From positions 61,076-125,075 of the forward strand of contig CAMDKK010000001.1 in assembly GCA_945901045.1 (NCBI GenBank): 64,000 bases of DNA, read 5' to 3'. The stretch is from Limnohabitans sp. Rim8. GTDB taxonomy: Bacteria; Pseudomonadota; Gammaproteobacteria; Burkholderiales; Burkholderiaceae_C. Below are positions 33,504-43,967 of the stretch, piece by piece (the stretch's first letter is position 1; each line of letters begins with the position of its first letter). The notes beneath the pieces were generated by a model. That model was not told the origin of the DNA. It made no database searches and saw only the letters and a program-made list of their open reading frames with translations. The position numbers and the translations under genes were made by a program.

Positions 33504-36500
33504 ACAGAATCCCCCGGCTTGCTGGTGACCGCATCCACATTCGTTTCATGGGCGTACATTTTTCTTTGCCGCTCACTGCCTTTGAATATTCGGCGAACGA
33601 CCACGAAGAAGATGGGTACAAAAAAGACCGACAAAGTAGTGGCTGAAATCATGCCGCCCATCACGCCCGTGCCAATGGCGCGTTGGCTGGCAGAGCCCGC
33701 CCCACTGGCCACAACCAAGGGCAATACACCCAAAATGAAGGCCAATGAGGTCATCAATATCGGGCGAAATCGCAGATGTACGGCTTCAAGCACCGCGCTG
33801 ACCAAATCTCTGCCTTGGGCGTGCAAGTCTTTGGCAAACTCGATGATCAAGACAGCGTTTTTGGCTGACAAACCAATGATGGTGATCAAACCCACTTTGA
33901 AGTAAATATCGTTTTCAAGTCCGCGAAATGTGGTGGCCAGCACCACACCCAACACGCCCAAAGGGACCACCAAAATGACTGAAAACGGGATCGACCAACT
34001 TTCATACAACGCGGCCAAGCACAAGAACACGGCCAACAAAGAAAAAGCAAACAAGATCACTGCTGTAGAGCCGGAGAGTTTTTCTTCATACGATTGCCCA
34101 GTCCATTCGAACGCAAAGCCTGGTGGCAATTGGCTGGCCAGGCGCTCCATTTCGGCAATGGCAGCGCCCGTGCTTTGACCTGCCGCGGGTTCGCCAGCAA
34201 TGCGCATGGTGGGGTAGCCGTTGTAGCGCACGGTTTGCATGGCCCCTGTGGTCCATTGTGTGGAGGCAAAAGACGACAGAGGAACGGGTTGTCCCTGGGC
34301 GTTGAGGACGTTGATTTTGAGCAGGTCTTCTGGCTGCATGCGGGTGTTGGCGTCGGCCTGAACAACCACCCGTTGCAAACGCCCCGCATTGGGAAAGTCG
34401 TTGACATAGGCCGAACCAAGTGAAGTCGAGAGTGCTGAATTGATGGCAGGAAAGTTCACCCCTAGAGCGCTTGCTTTGTCGCGGTCGATTTGCAATTGGA
34501 GTTGCGATGCATCTTCGAGTCCATCTGGCCTCATGCCTTTCAAAATGGGACTTTTGGAGGCCATGCCCAACATTTGGTTGCGAGCGGCCAGCAAGGCTTC
34601 GCGTCCCAGGCCGCCACGGTCTTGCAGTCGAAAGGCAAATCCGTTAGCGCGCCCCAACTCTGGTATGGGTGGCGGGCTGACCGGGAAAATGAAGGCGTCC
34701 TTGATACCCATCAAGCCACCAAAGGCGCGGCCCGCCAAGGCTTGCGCTGTATGCGCTGGTCCATCCCTCTGGTCCCAGCTTTTGAGTGTGATGAAACCCA
34801 AGGCTGCATTTTGACCAGTTCCTGCAAAACTGAAACCCAGCACGCTGACCATGCTTTCGACTTCGTCTTGTTTGAGCATGTAAGTTTCGACCGAATCCAT
34901 GACAGCTTTGGTTCGGTTGACGGTGGCACCCGGTGGCAATTGAACGTTCACCAAAATATTGCCCTGGTCCTCGTTAGGCAAGAACGAGGTCGGCAAGCGG
35001 TTGAACAAAATAACCACCGCCCCAATGATGACGGCATAGATGATCAGCATGCGGCCAGACTTTTTAATCAGTCGCGCGACCCAGCTTTCGTAAGTTTGCG
35101 TGGTACGCGTAAAGCCACGGTTGAACCAACCAAAAAAACCGGTCTTTGCATGGGCATGTCCGGCTTGAACGGGCTTGAGCAAAGTGGCGCAAAGAGCGGG
35201 CGTGAATGACAGCGCCATGAAGGCAGAAATCAAAATCGAGATCACCATCACGGCTGAAAATTGGCGGTAAATATTACCGATCGAGCCTTTAAAGAACGCC
35301 AGTGGAATAAACACCGAGACCAGTACCACTGTGACACCGATGATGGCCCCAGAAATTTGACCCATGGCTTTGCGTGTCGCCGCTATTGGGGGTAAGCCTT
35401 CTTCATTCATGATGCGCTCGACGTTCTCGACCACCACAATCGCATCGTCAACCACAATGCCGATCACCAACACCATGGCGAACATGGTCAGCACGTTGAT
35501 CGAGTAACCCAACACGAACAAACAGGCAAAGGTGCCCATCAAAGTGATGGGCACGACCAAGGTAGGGATGATGGTGTAGCGAATATTTTGTAAAAACAAA
35601 AACATCACAAGGAATACCAGCAGCACGGCTTCTAGCAAAGTTATAACCACTTGCTTGATCGATATCTCAACAAATTTGGAGCTGTCATAAGGAATGGTGG
35701 CTTTCACACCCGGCGGGAAATAAGGTGACAACTCATCGAGTCTTTTGCGGATGGCTTTGGCCGTCGCCAGTGCATTACCGGTAGGAGAGAGCTGAACGCC
35801 AATGCCGCTTGAGGGGTTGCCATTCAAGCGTGTTTGTGGGCTGTAGCTTTGCGCGCCCAATTCAATGCGTGCGACGTCTTTCAGGCGCACCGAGGAGCCA
35901 TCGGGATTGGCGCGCAGCACGACGTTGCCAAACTCAGTGACGGTGGACATTTGCCCTTTGACCACCACGGTCGCAAAGATGGATTGACCTGGCAGATTGG
36001 GCAAGTCGCCGATGGTACCCGAGGCGACTTGGGCGTTTTGTGCTGAGATGGCTGCAGTGACATCACTGGCCGCCAGTCGATAACTCACCAATTTGGCCGG
36101 ATCGATCCAGATGCGCATCGCCCGCTCGGTACCAAAGAGCTGTGCTTGGCCCACGCCGGGAACGCGTTGGATTTCAGGCAATATGTTGCGAGCAGCATAG
36201 TCGCCCAAAGCCACCGGATCGATGTCCGGATTGCTGGACGACAAAATAGTAAAAAGCAAAAAATTGGAGCGCGATTTATCGACCCGAACCCCTTGTTGGG
36301 TCACCGCTAGCGGCAGACGCGGCGAGGCGCGACTGAGCCGGTTTTGCACATCCACTTGCGCCAAGTCGGGGCTGGTGCCGGTTTGAAAACTCAGCGTGAT
36401 GGAGCCTGTTCCATCGGCTTGCGCCACCGACTCCATGTACAGCAAACCTGGCGAGCCGTTCATTTCCCGTTCAATGACGGACAAAACGCTGTTTTCAAAA

Positions 36501-36667
36501 GTCTGGGCTGAAGCCCCGGGGTAAGACGCAGAAACAATGATCGATGGCGGTGCGACCGATGGATATTGCGCTACAGGCAGTTGCGTGATGGCGACACTGC
36601 CAACAGCCAATATAAACAGCGCAATCACCCATGCAAAGATGGGGCGGTCAATGAAAAAACGTGCCAT
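33500..36667 (-). CDS. RND multidrug efflux pump, HAE1 family (AcrB/MexB-like)
   Basis: A 1055-residue inner-membrane pump starting MARFFIDRPIFAWVIALFI. The TM4 proton-relay segment VLVIGIVVDDAIVVVENVERIM, read in two parts, has the two adjacent Asp residues near 405. A Lys expected in TM10 is seen in GLSAKNAVLIIEF near 940. Twelve membrane helices and two large periplasmic domains fit the length. It exports hydrophobic compounds by proton antiport. It lies 9 bases downstream of the adaptor gene and overlaps the channel gene. Confidence 0.96.
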   Translation of the reverse strand: MARFFIDRPIFAWVIALFILAVGSVAITQLPVAQYPSVAPPSIIVSASYPGASAQTFENSVLSVIEREMNGSPGLLYMESVAQADGTGSITLSFQTGTSPDLAQVDVQNRLSRASPRLPLAVTQQGVRVDKSRSNFLLFTILSSSNPDIDPVALGDYAARNILPEIQRVPGVGQAQLFGTERAMRIWIDPAKLVSYRLAASDVTAAISAQNAQVASGTIGDLPNLPGQSIFATVVVKGQMSTVTEFGNVVLRANPDGSSVRLKDVARIELGAQSYSPQTRLNGNPSSGIGVQLSPTGNALATAKAIRKRLDELSPYFPPGVKATIPYDSSKFVEISIKQVVITLLEAVLLVFLVMFLFLQNIRYTIIPTLVVPITLMGTFACLFVLGYSINVLTMFAMVLVIGIVVDDAIVVVENVERIMNEEGLPPIAATRKAMGQISGAIIGVTVVLVSVFIPLAFFKGSIGNIYRQFSAVMVISILISAFMALSFTPALCATLLKPVQAGHAHAKTGFFGWFNRGFTRTTQTYESWVARLIKKSGRMLIIYAVIIGAVVILFNRLPTSFLPNEDQGNILVNVQLPPGATVNRTKAVMDSVETYMLKQDEVESMVSVLGFSFAGTGQNAALGFITLKSWDQRDGPAHTAQALAGRAFGGLMGIKDAFIFPVSPPPIPELGRANGFAFRLQDRGGLGREALLAARNQMLGMASKSPILKGMRPDGLEDASQLQLQIDRDKASALGVNFPAINSALSTSLGSAYVNDFPNAGRLQRVVVQADANTRMQPEDLLKINVLNAQGQPVPLSSFASTQWTTGAMQTVRYNGYPTMRIAGEPAAGQSTGAAIAEMERLASQLPPGFAFEWTGQSYEEKLSGSTAVILFAFSLLAVFLCLAALYESWSIPFSVILVVPLGVLGVVLATTFRGLENDIYFKVGLITIIGLSAKNAVLIIEFAKDLHAQGRDLVSAVLEAVHLRFRPILMTSLAFILGVLPLVVASGAGSASQRAIGTGVMGGMISATTLSVFFVPIFFVVVRRIFKGSERQRKMYAHETNVDAVTSKPGDSV

Positions 36668-36676
36668 TGCGAAACC

Positions 36677-37900
36677 TTAAGGACGAGCCAATGGCTTGTT
36701 TACTGCAGCAGCAGGTTGCCATGCAATCGGTTTGACGGGCGCATCGCCTTTCATTTTCTGGAAGCCTTCGGCCACCACCATCTCGCCTTCTTGCAAACCC
36801 TCCAACACGATCCATTGCCTCTCCAGGCTGCCGTTCACCTTGATCTTGCGTGTGGTCACTTTCCCATCGTTGGCAACCACTTTGACGCTGTCGCTGTCAC
36901 CAGACCTGAGAACTGCTTGCTGAGGCAGCAAGATGGCTTGAGCGGCCGTGGCTTGCTGGGTTTGAACGCGCACGAACATGCCCGGCAGCAGCAAGCCTTT
37001 GGGGTTGGGAAATTTAGCCCGTAAAGTGACCTGCCCCGTGCCCGGGTCGACGGTGAGGTCCGAAAAAATCAAGCGCCCTGTGTGCGGGAACAGGGTGCCG
37101 TCTTCGAGATTCAGCCTCACGGTTGATGCTTGTTCGGCCTTGGTGCTTTGCAACTTGCCGCTGGCCAGCAAACTGCGCAAACGCATGACGTCACTGGCTG
37201 CTTGGGTGAAGTTGACATAGATCGGGTCAATTTGCTGCACCACAGCCAAAGGCGTGACCTCGCCTTGACCGACCAATGCGCCTTCCGTGACCAAGGCCCG
37301 GCCAACACGCCCGGCAATGGGAGAGCGCACTGCAGCATAGTTGACATTCAGCTGAGCCGTCTCAATGTTGGCTTTGGCCAACGCGACATCCGCTTGCGCT
37401 TGTTTGAAAGCGGACAGCGCACTGACATATTCTTGTTGGCTGATGGCGTTGGCTTCGATCAATGGCTTGTAGCGTTCAGCCAAGGTTTGTGCCTGGGTAA
37501 GGTTGGCTTCTGCCTTGGCCAAGCTGGCTTGGGTGCTGGTGAGCGAGGCTTTGTAGGGCGAATCGTCGATTTGAAACAAGGCTTGCGCTGCTTTGACTTC
37601 ACTGCCTTCGGCGAAATGTATTTTTTGCACAATCCCTGCCACGCGGGCACGAACCTGGGCAATGCGATAAGCCTCGGTTCGGCCGGGCAGTTCAGTGCGC
37701 AGTGCGACGCTGGAAAAGGCTGTGGTGACAACGCCCACTTCGGGAGGAGGTGCAGCAGGGGCAGGGGTCCCAGTTGCGGTTGAGGGGGTATTGCTCGCAG
37801 GGCAGGCACACAGCAAACTTGCCAGACATGCCATCAAGCCCAATTTGATTATGAAGGCTGATTGCGGCTTAGTACGCGGGGGCAGGTGGCTTGCAAGCAT
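36677..37900 (-). CDS. RND efflux periplasmic adaptor (membrane fusion protein)
   Basis: A 407-residue adaptor starting at ATG 37900 (MLASHLPPRTK), chosen because a signal segment LGLMACLASLLCAC with a lipobox-like end follows about 20 residues on. The open frame extends 57 codons further without a plausible leader. The lipoyl-like segment ARVAGIVQKIHFAEGSEVKAAQ, read in parts, and a helical hairpin rich in Ala and Gln near residues 110-170 are typical of AcrA/MexA. It joins the pump to the outer-membrane channel and opens the three-gene operon. Confidence 0.93.
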   Translation of the reverse strand: MLASHLPPRTKPQSAFIIKLGLMACLASLLCACPASNTPSTATGTPAPAAPPPEVGVVTTAFSSVALRTELPGRTEAYRIAQVRARVAGIVQKIHFAEGSEVKAAQALFQIDDSPYKASLTSTQASLAKAEANLTQAQTLAERYKPLIEANAISQQEYVSALSAFKQAQADVALAKANIETAQLNVNYAAVRSPIAGRVGRALVTEGALVGQGEVTPLAVVQQIDPIYVNFTQAASDVMRLRSLLASGKLQSTKAEQASTVRLNLEDGTLFPHTGRLIFSDLTVDPGTGQVTLRAKFPNPKGLLLPGMFVRVQTQQATAAQAILLPQQAVLRSGDSDSVKVVANDGKVTTRKIKVNGSLERQWIVLEGLQEGEMVVAEGFQKMKGDAPVKPIAWQPAAAVNKPLARP

Positions 37901-38146
37901 GCAAAAGCTTTCATTCAAAAAATTCGAGGGGCTGAGGCAGCCGGGTGCAATCAAGGCGCATCGAAAGGCCGCAAGTGGCATCGCCGGGCTCGACGTATGA
38001 ATTTCAGTATAGCAAGGCTGGCCAAGCGCTTGGGACAGGGACTGTGCCAAAATCCGACGCTTCTCACGCAAGCTTCACACTGTACGCATGACCCGCTTTG
38101 CCGCTTTGCTTTTTGAAGTGGATGCAGCCTCTTTTTCTGGTTCCCT

Positions 38147-39400
38147 ATGGCATTTATTCTTCCCGGTACGCTCGGTATTGATTTTGGTACGTCCAACTCA
38201 GCCGTTTCCTGGGCGCATGGCGACCATATCTCGCAATTGATCGCCTTAGAAGGCGAGGCCACGACGATACCGACAGCGCTTTTTTTTGATGCTGAGACAG
38301 GCCTTACGCATTTTGGGCGTGATGCGTTGGCCATGTACTTGGCCGGTCACGACGGCCGTTTGATGCGGTCCCTCAAGAGCCTTCTGGGCAGCCCCTTGTT
38401 GATGGAAAAAACGGCCATCAACCACAAGCTTGTGAGCTTCCAAGACATCATTGGTTTCTTTTTAAGCGAATTGGTGCAGCGAACAGAGGTGAAACTGGGC
38501 GGTATGCCCCGCCGATTGGTGCTGGGCCGACCGGTTCACTTTGTGGATGACGACCCTGAACGGGACAAGCAGGCCGAGCACATGTTGCTTCAAGCGGCCA
38601 GTCAACTGGGATTTGAAGAAATCACCTTTCAATTGGAGCCTATTGCGGCGGCACTGGATTACGAGCGCCGATTGAAGAAAGAAAACACGGTTTTGGTGGT
38701 CGACATTGGCGGTGGTACGTCCGACTTTACCGTCGTTCGCTTGGGGCCAGGGCGGTTTGCCAAAGCGGATCGGAAATCCGATATCTTGGCCACAACGGGT
38801 GTGCACATTGGAGGTACCGACTACGACAAGCGTTTGAGCCTGGCGCATTTGATGCCACTACTGGGATACAAGCACATGGGACCTGACGGGCGCGAAGTGC
38901 CCAGTGGTGCGTTCATAGACTTGAGCACGTGGCATTTGATCCATTGGCAGCAAAGTCCGAAGGCTTTGCGCGATGCCAACGCACTGCGGACCAATTACAA
39001 AGATGTTCAGCTCCATGATCGCCTCATGACCGTTTTGCGTCAAAAATTAGGCCATGGATTGGCACACTGTGTGGAACAAGCCAAGATCGCTTGCGCTGGC
39101 AGCGATTTGCCGCAGGTGATGGATTTGTCCTTGGTACAAGCCCATTTGGTGGCAGAAATGTCTGCCCAGACTGTGGCCGAGCATCTGCATGCCCTGTTTC
39201 TGGACGTGGTTGCCTGCGGCCAAACATGCGTGCAACTTGCGGGGCTCAAGGCCTCTCAGATTGATGCGGTCTATATGACGGGCGGTTCCTCAGCACTCCA
39301 AGCTTTTCAGGCCGCTTTGCGGCAAGCTTTTCCTGGCGTAGATTTGGTCACGGGCGATTTGTTCGGCGGCGTGGCCTCAGGTTTGGCTTACGCGCAATGA
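38147..39400 (+). CDS. Hsp70-like protein, YegD type
   Basis: A 417-residue actin/Hsp70-fold protein. Phosphate loops are LGIDFGTSNSAVSW (residues 9-22) and VVDIGGGTSDFTVV (near 184-197), and the adenosine motif is MTGGSSALQAF near 379-389. It lacks the DnaK substrate-binding domain and lid. The length suits the YegD group, whose function is not settled. No operon partner is evident. Confidence 0.88.
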   Translation: MAFILPGTLGIDFGTSNSAVSWAHGDHISQLIALEGEATTIPTALFFDAETGLTHFGRDALAMYLAGHDGRLMRSLKSLLGSPLLMEKTAINHKLVSFQDIIGFFLSELVQRTEVKLGGMPRRLVLGRPVHFVDDDPERDKQAEHMLLQAASQLGFEEITFQLEPIAAALDYERRLKKENTVLVVDIGGGTSDFTVVRLGPGRFAKADRKSDILATTGVHIGGTDYDKRLSLAHLMPLLGYKHMGPDGREVPSGAFIDLSTWHLIHWQQSPKALRDANALRTNYKDVQLHDRLMTVLRQKLGHGLAHCVEQAKIACAGSDLPQVMDLSLVQAHLVAEMSAQTVAEHLHALFLDVVACGQTCVQLAGLKASQIDAVYMTGGSSALQAFQAALRQAFPGVDLVTGDLFGGVASGLAYAQ

Positions 39401-39498
39401 GCCAGTCTGTTCAGGCTTGATTGAACTGCGCTTTTACCCGCGCCCAGAACCACTGAAGGTCAGGCATCAGTTCGCACTGTGAGATCCAACTGCTGCAG

Positions 39499-40308
39499 CT
39501 AGCGAATGAAACCCGGCGCAATGGAAGCCCCTTCGATCTTGTGTTTTTTGAGCGATGCGGCCACAAATCCACTGCTTTTCATTTCTTCGACAAACTGGCG
39601 TAAATATCGCTGCGCTTGTGGATCTCTGTCTTTAGGCAGGCCCATGGCCTGCTCAATCACCATAAAGCGCCCTGGCAGCAAACGCAGGTTGGGCAAGCGT
39701 GCCGCATCAAATTCAAGTTGTTGTTTCAGGCCTGCTGCGACATCCAGTTTTTCATTCAAAAAGAAATCCACCGTGGTGGGGGATGTTGGTGCGCGTTGCA
39801 ATTGGGCTTGTTTAATTTCACGGGTCAAAAACAAGTCGTAGGCGCTGCCTTTGCCAACGGCAATGCGGATACCGGCGCGGTCCACATCCTCGTTCTTTTG
39901 AATGGCAGAGTCCTTTGCAACCACATAACTGCCTTCAATCAATACGTAAGGCGCAGTAAAGGCGATACCCTGGCCGCGAACCGGGTCAATTGCAAAAAAA
40001 CCGATGTCTGCTTGGCCGTTGGTCACAGCATCTACTGACTTGCCCGCCGAATCAAAAACAAGCAAGGTCAGGCCCACACCCAAACGGCGCGCCAAATCGG
40101 TCGCCAGATCAACAGACACACCCACGGGCTGACCCGAGGCGGCATCCTTCTGGGCCAAAATGGGATTGCCTAAGTTGATCGAAGCTCTCAGGGTCCCCAT
40201 GGGGGCAAATTGTTGGGGCAGTGTCGTCATGTTTTGCGCAAAGCTCAGCGAGGATATCAGGCACCAGCTCAAGGCCAGAGCCCAGCGGTAAAGTTGAATG
40301 GAAAGCAA
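39499..40308 (-). CDS. periplasmic amino-acid-type binding protein (family 3)
   Basis: A 269-residue secreted binding protein. The start is TTG at 40308, with GAGGAAC 8 bases upstream; no ATG precedes the signal peptide, which ends near SFAQN. GVSVDLATDLARRLGVGL near residue 63 and GFFAIDPVRGQGIAFTAPY near 104 are typical of ABC-transporter family-3 proteins. It binds an amino acid or similar small ligand. No permease or ATPase gene is adjacent, so it may work with a distant transporter. Confidence 0.85.
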   Translation of the reverse strand: MLSIQLYRWALALSWCLISSLSFAQNMTTLPQQFAPMGTLRASINLGNPILAQKDAASGQPVGVSVDLATDLARRLGVGLTLLVFDSAGKSVDAVTNGQADIGFFAIDPVRGQGIAFTAPYVLIEGSYVVAKDSAIQKNEDVDRAGIRIAVGKGSAYDLFLTREIKQAQLQRAPTSPTTVDFFLNEKLDVAAGLKQQLEFDAARLPNLRLLPGRFMVIEQAMGLPKDRDPQAQRYLRQFVEEMKSSGFVAASLKKHKIEGASIAPGFIR

Positions 40309-40478
40309 GGGCAGTTCCTCAGTTCAGAGGGGCTTAGTTTGGCAGGCTTTTGCGTGTGACAACACTTCTTGTCCTCATTCCCGACTCAACAGAAACCCTG
40401 ATGTGATTTTTTCTCTCAACGATTAGCATTCTTGCAGTCAGTTGCCCTATGGTGGGAACTGTTTTCAAGGAAAGCGAC

Positions 40479-41342
40479 ATGAAATTGAATTTATTGAAAA
40501 AAGCACTTGCTCAAACCGTGCTGATGACGGGTCTTGTGATGCTGGGACTGAGTGGTTGCAGCACACCCGCACAGGAGAAATCCGTTGCCAGTGGCGGAAA
40601 GACGGAACTGCTTTGGCTGGGACAAGCAGGTTTTCGCATCAAATCGCCTGAAGGCAAAACCATTGTCATTGACCCCTGGCTTAGCGGTGGCCCTAAAACG
40701 CCTGCGGCCATCAAAGCCGACTTTTCGGCCCTTGGCAAGATTGACCTTTTGCTTGTGACCCATGGTCACGTCGACCATTTGGGCGACGCCCCTGCCTTGG
40801 CCAAACTCAACAATACAGTTTTATACGGCCCTGCAGACATGGTCACACCGCTCATCACCTTGGGCTTGATCCCCGCCAATTTGGGGCATCGCTTTAACAA
40901 AACTGGCAACGTCAAGCCATTGCCCGGCATCAAAGTCACCGCGGTTGCTGCGGAGCATTCATCTTTGATCGTCTTCAACAATCCCGCCACTGGCAAGCCC
41001 GAGTCGCACCCCGCTGGCGAAGCCATGGGCTACATTGTTGAGTTGGAAAACGGATTCAAAATCTGGCACATGGGCGATACCGGCTTGTTTGGCGACATGA
41101 AGTTTATTTTTGACCGCTACAAGCCAGATTTGGTGTTGATCCCAATCGGTGGCAACTTCACCATGGACCCGGAAGACGCGGCCTATGCCATGAAAAACTG
41201 GATCCCGGCCAAACAGGTCATTCCGATGCACTACAACTCCAACCCCTTGACCAAGGGGACATTGGCGGAGTTTGAAGCCGCTATGAAGGGCAGCACCAGC
41301 AAGGTGGTCCCCATGACCGAAGGGCAAACGCTGACGTTCTGA
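40479..41342 (+). CDS. metallo-beta-lactamase-fold hydrolase, lipoprotein (UPF0173-like)
   Basis: A 287-residue protein beginning at ATG 40479 (MKLNLLKKAL) after AAGGAAAG. The lipobox LSGC near residue 26 marks it as a lipoprotein. The metal-binding motif is THGHVDHLGD near 99-108, and further ligands are in AAEHSS, HMGDTG and PMHYNS. The layout fits the UPF0173/UlaG-like metal-dependent hydrolases, which are normally cytoplasmic. A lipidated, exported version is a variation. The substrate is unknown. Confidence 0.85.
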   Translation: MKLNLLKKALAQTVLMTGLVMLGLSGCSTPAQEKSVASGGKTELLWLGQAGFRIKSPEGKTIVIDPWLSGGPKTPAAIKADFSALGKIDLLLVTHGHVDHLGDAPALAKLNNTVLYGPADMVTPLITLGLIPANLGHRFNKTGNVKPLPGIKVTAVAAEHSSLIVFNNPATGKPESHPAGEAMGYIVELENGFKIWHMGDTGLFGDMKFIFDRYKPDLVLIPIGGNFTMDPEDAAYAMKNWIPAKQVIPMHYNSNPLTKGTLAEFEAAMKGSTSKVVPMTEGQTLTF

Positions 41343-41406
41343 CAGGTTCAGTCATGCCATCAGGCGTATCCTTCAGCCCTGATTGCATTGATGTCTAGGT
41401 TTCCCC

Positions 41407-41748
41407 ATGTTGTACAAATTCAAATCCAAAGCCACCAGCGACTTGATCATGCTGGAGCCTGATGGCAAGCGGCTTTTGACCATTATTCGCAACGATGATT
41501 CAAGCAAAGGTATCTTGACGCCAGCGCAGTTGCCTCAGGCCATCAAGGCACTTGAGGCGGCCATCGCTTTGGAGGAAGTCAGGATTGCTGATGCACTTTC
41601 AGTGCAAAAAGAGGCAAGCTCGAACCCGCAAGCTCGGATGTCTTCTCGCGAGCACGAGACTGTCAGTCTCAGGCGGCGCGCACAGCCCATGTTGGAGATG
41701 TTGCGAAGAAGCTTGTCAGCCCAAACCGATGTCGTCTGGGGCGTTTAA
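41407..41748 (+). CDS. DUF1840-type conserved protein
   Basis: A 113-residue soluble protein beginning MLYKFKSKATSDLIMLEP. The opening and the C-terminal RRRAQPMLEMLRRSLSA helix match what I recall of DUF1840, a betaproteobacterial family of unknown function. It lies between the hydrolase gene and the convergent DUF192 gene. Confidence 0.75.
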   Translation: MLYKFKSKATSDLIMLEPDGKRLLTIIRNDDSSKGILTPAQLPQAIKALEAAIALEEVRIADALSVQKEASSNPQARMSSREHETVSLRRRAQPMLEMLRRSLSAQTDVVWGV

Positions 41749-41761
41749 TCGGCAGCGACGC

Positions 41762-42238
41762 TCACGGCTTGAATGCTTGACCCGTGAGTTTGAACCCCGC
41801 GGCGATACCGCGTTTTTTGAACCACCCCTGGTTCATCTCCAACACAAACCGGACAGGTTTTATCGAGCAGTGTGAATCATCCGATTGCGGCTTCATGTCC
41901 ACCAAGTTAACGATGGTGCCGTCATCCTCCACAAAGGCAGCGGTCAATGCAGTCAGCGTGTTGCGCATCCAAAAGCACTGCACGGAGGCTTGATCAAATA
42001 CAAAAAGCATGCCTTCGTTGACAGGCAAATCTTTGCGCCACATGAGACCGATTTGCCTTTGTTCAGGGGTCAATGCCAACTGGGTGTCTATCAAATGCAT
42101 GCCAGCGCCAATTTTGGTGCGTTGCAACTGTGTTTGAGCTTGTCCCTGGGCTGGGCTCAAACCCGGGGCCATGGTGAGCACAAGCGCCAGCGAAAAGGTG
42201 GCTTTGCGGACCGAAGCACCAAATAAAAACATGAACAT
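41762..42238 (-). CDS. DUF192-family secreted protein
   Basis: A 158-residue protein from ATG 42238 (MFMFLFGASVRK), with a signal peptide ending near AQGQAQ. The open frame extends far upstream over the icd start, but that part lacks a leader. Conserved blocks are EQRQIGLMWRKDLPVNEGMLFVF near residue 62, read in two parts, and CFWMRNTLTAL near 88-98, characteristic of DUF192/COG1430. The function is unknown. It is divergent from icd. Confidence 0.85.
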   Translation of the reverse strand: MFMFLFGASVRKATFSLALVLTMAPGLSPAQGQAQTQLQRTKIGAGMHLIDTQLALTPEQRQIGLMWRKDLPVNEGMLFVFDQASVQCFWMRNTLTALTAAFVEDDGTIVNLVDMKPQSDDSHCSIKPVRFVLEMNQGWFKKRGIAAGFKLTGQAFKP

Positions 42239-42305
42239 TCCACCCAAAAAAAGGAGCAAGCCTCGAGTGTAAACTGAGCGATTGCCACACGACAAAAACA
42301 TGCGC

Positions 42306-43556
42306 ATGTCTTCATTTATCCAAGTCCCGCCACAGGGCCAAAAAATCACAGTCAACGCGGACATGAGCTTGAATGTGCCTTCGATGCCCATCATCCCTTT
42401 CATTGAAGGCGATGGAACAGGACGTGACGTGACGCCGGTGATGATCCGCGTGGTCGATGCAGCAGTGGCCAAAGCCTATGGCGGAGCCCGTCAAATTCAA
42501 TGGATGGAAGTGTTTGCCGGTGAAAAAGCGATTGCACTCTACGGTGAACATGTGGGTTTGCCTGCAGAAACGCTGGCAGCTTTAAAAGACTACCTTGTCT
42601 CCATCAAAGGCCCGCTCACCACGCCAGTGGGAGGGGGTATCCGCTCGCTGAACGTCACTTTGAGGCAGGAGCTCGATATGTATGTTTGCCAGCGACCCGT
42701 CAGGTATTTTTCGGGTGTCCCATCCCCGCTCAAAGAACCTGAAAAAACCAATATGGTGATTTTCCGTGAAAATTCAGAAGACATTTACGCCGGCATTGAA
42801 TTTGAAGCTGAGAGCGAAGGGGCTCAAAAACTGATTCAATTCTTGACCATAGAGATGGGGCAAAAATTACGATTCCCCGTCACATCTGGTATCGGCATCA
42901 AACCTGTCTCGCGCGAAGGCACGGAGCGCTTGGTGCGCAAAGCTATTCAGTACGCCATTGACCACAACAAGCCCAGCGTGACAGTGGTGCACAAAGGCAA
43001 CATCATGAAATACACCGAAGGGGCATTCCGTGATTGGGCCTATGCCTTGGCGCAAACAGAATTTGGCGCCGTGTTGATCGACCACGGTCCCTGGTGCCAG
43101 TTGCAAAACCCCAAAACCGGCGAATTCATTGTGGTCAAAGATGTGATTGCCGATGCATTTATGCAACAAATACTGATGCGACCGGCAGAATATGCCGTGG
43201 TAGCGACCCTGAATCTGAATGGTGACTATTTGTCCGATGCTTTGGCCGCACAGGTCGGGGGCATTGGCATTGCACCGGGCGCTAATTTGTCAGATTCAGT
43301 GGCTTGTTTTGAGGCGACCCATGGCACCTCGCCTAAATATGCAGGCAAAGACTATGTCAACCCCGGCTCTCTTATTTTGTCGGCGGAGATGATGTTGCGT
43401 CACATGGGCTGGTCCGAGGCGGCCGACTTGATCATCTCGGCCATGGAAAATGCCGTTGCCAGTAAGCGAGTGACCTACGACTTTGCTCGCTTGATGGACG
43501 GCGCCACCCAAGTCAGTTGCTCGGGTTTTGGGCAGGAAATGATCGATCAGATGTGA
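42306..43556 (+). CDS. icd: isocitrate dehydrogenase (NADP)
   Basis: A TCA-cycle enzyme that oxidises isocitrate to 2-oxoglutarate. ATG 42306 ([10 protein letters not shown]) gives 416 residues, the usual length; an in-frame start 24 bases earlier is less likely. The substrate Ser loop is [13 protein letters not shown] near residue 105-117, the substrate Arg is in [13 protein letters not shown] near 158-170, and [21 protein letters not shown], read in parts, lies near 340. Its last 10 bases overlap the 3' end of the convergent cold-shock gene. Confidence 0.95.
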   Translation: MSSFIQVPPQGQKITVNADMSLNVPSMPIIPFIEGDGTGRDVTPVMIRVVDAAVAKAYGGARQIQWMEVFAGEKAIALYGEHVGLPAETLAALKDYLVSIKGPLTTPVGGGIRSLNVTLRQELDMYVCQRPVRYFSGVPSPLKEPEKTNMVIFRENSEDIYAGIEFEAESEGAQKLIQFLTIEMGQKLRFPVTSGIGIKPVSREGTERLVRKAIQYAIDHNKPSVTVVHKGNIMKYTEGAFRDWAYALAQTEFGAVLIDHGPWCQLQNPKTGEFIVVKDVIADAFMQQILMRPAEYAVVATLNLNGDYLSDALAAQVGGIGIAPGANLSDSVACFEATHGTSPKYAGKDYVNPGSLILSAEMMLRHMGWSEAADLIISAMENAVASKRVTYDFARLMDGATQVSCSGFGQEMIDQM

Positions 43557-43786
43557 TCGGGCGCGTCGCTGCCTGAGGAGGGCGTTTCGGCTTGGATATT
43601 GACAGCCGTCAGGCCCTTGGGGCCATCGGAGATGTCAAAGCTGACCCGGGCGCCTTCTTTCAGGCTTTTGTAGCCCTCCATGGTGATGGCTGAGAAATGA
43701 GCAAAAACGTCTTCTCCACCGCCGTCCGGCGAGATGAAGCCAAATCCTTTTGCGTCATTGAACCATTTGACTTTTCCAGATGCCAT
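43547..43786 (-). CDS. cold-shock domain protein
   Basis: A 79-residue CspA-family nucleic-acid chaperone starting [21 protein letters not shown]1 (KGFGFI) and RNP2 (VFAHF) are both intact. A short acidic tail ([12 protein letters not shown]) extends beyond the usual end by about 10 residues. GGAGACAAGC precedes the ATG and a second GGAGACA lies 35 bases upstream in the leader. Its last codons overlap the end of icd on the other strand. Confidence 0.93.
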   Translation of the reverse strand: MASGKVKWFNDAKGFGFISPDGGGEDVFAHFSAITMEGYKSLKEGARVSFDISDGPKGLTAVNIQAETPSSGSDAPDHI

Positions 43787-43967
43787 GCTTGTCTCCGAAT
43801 TTTTTTGTAGTTTAAGTTTGGCTGTCTCCGGGCTAAATTGTCAATTCGCACTTTTCCTAGGGCTGTACGCCAAATCTGATGTCATTTATTAAAATTGTTG
43901 CACTTTTTGACAAGGTCATTGGTACCTCATGACAAGATTTGGCTTCAGGGTCGATAGAATCAAAATT

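Noticed and set aside
34490-35209. 239-codon plus-strand frame opposite the RND pump gene
   Set aside because: It lies wholly inside a conserved pump gene and its translation is His/Gln-rich and low in structure, as expected of an antisense shadow.
37130-37783. 217-codon plus-strand frame opposite the adaptor gene
   Set aside because: Shadow of the adaptor gene on the other strand; no start site or motif.
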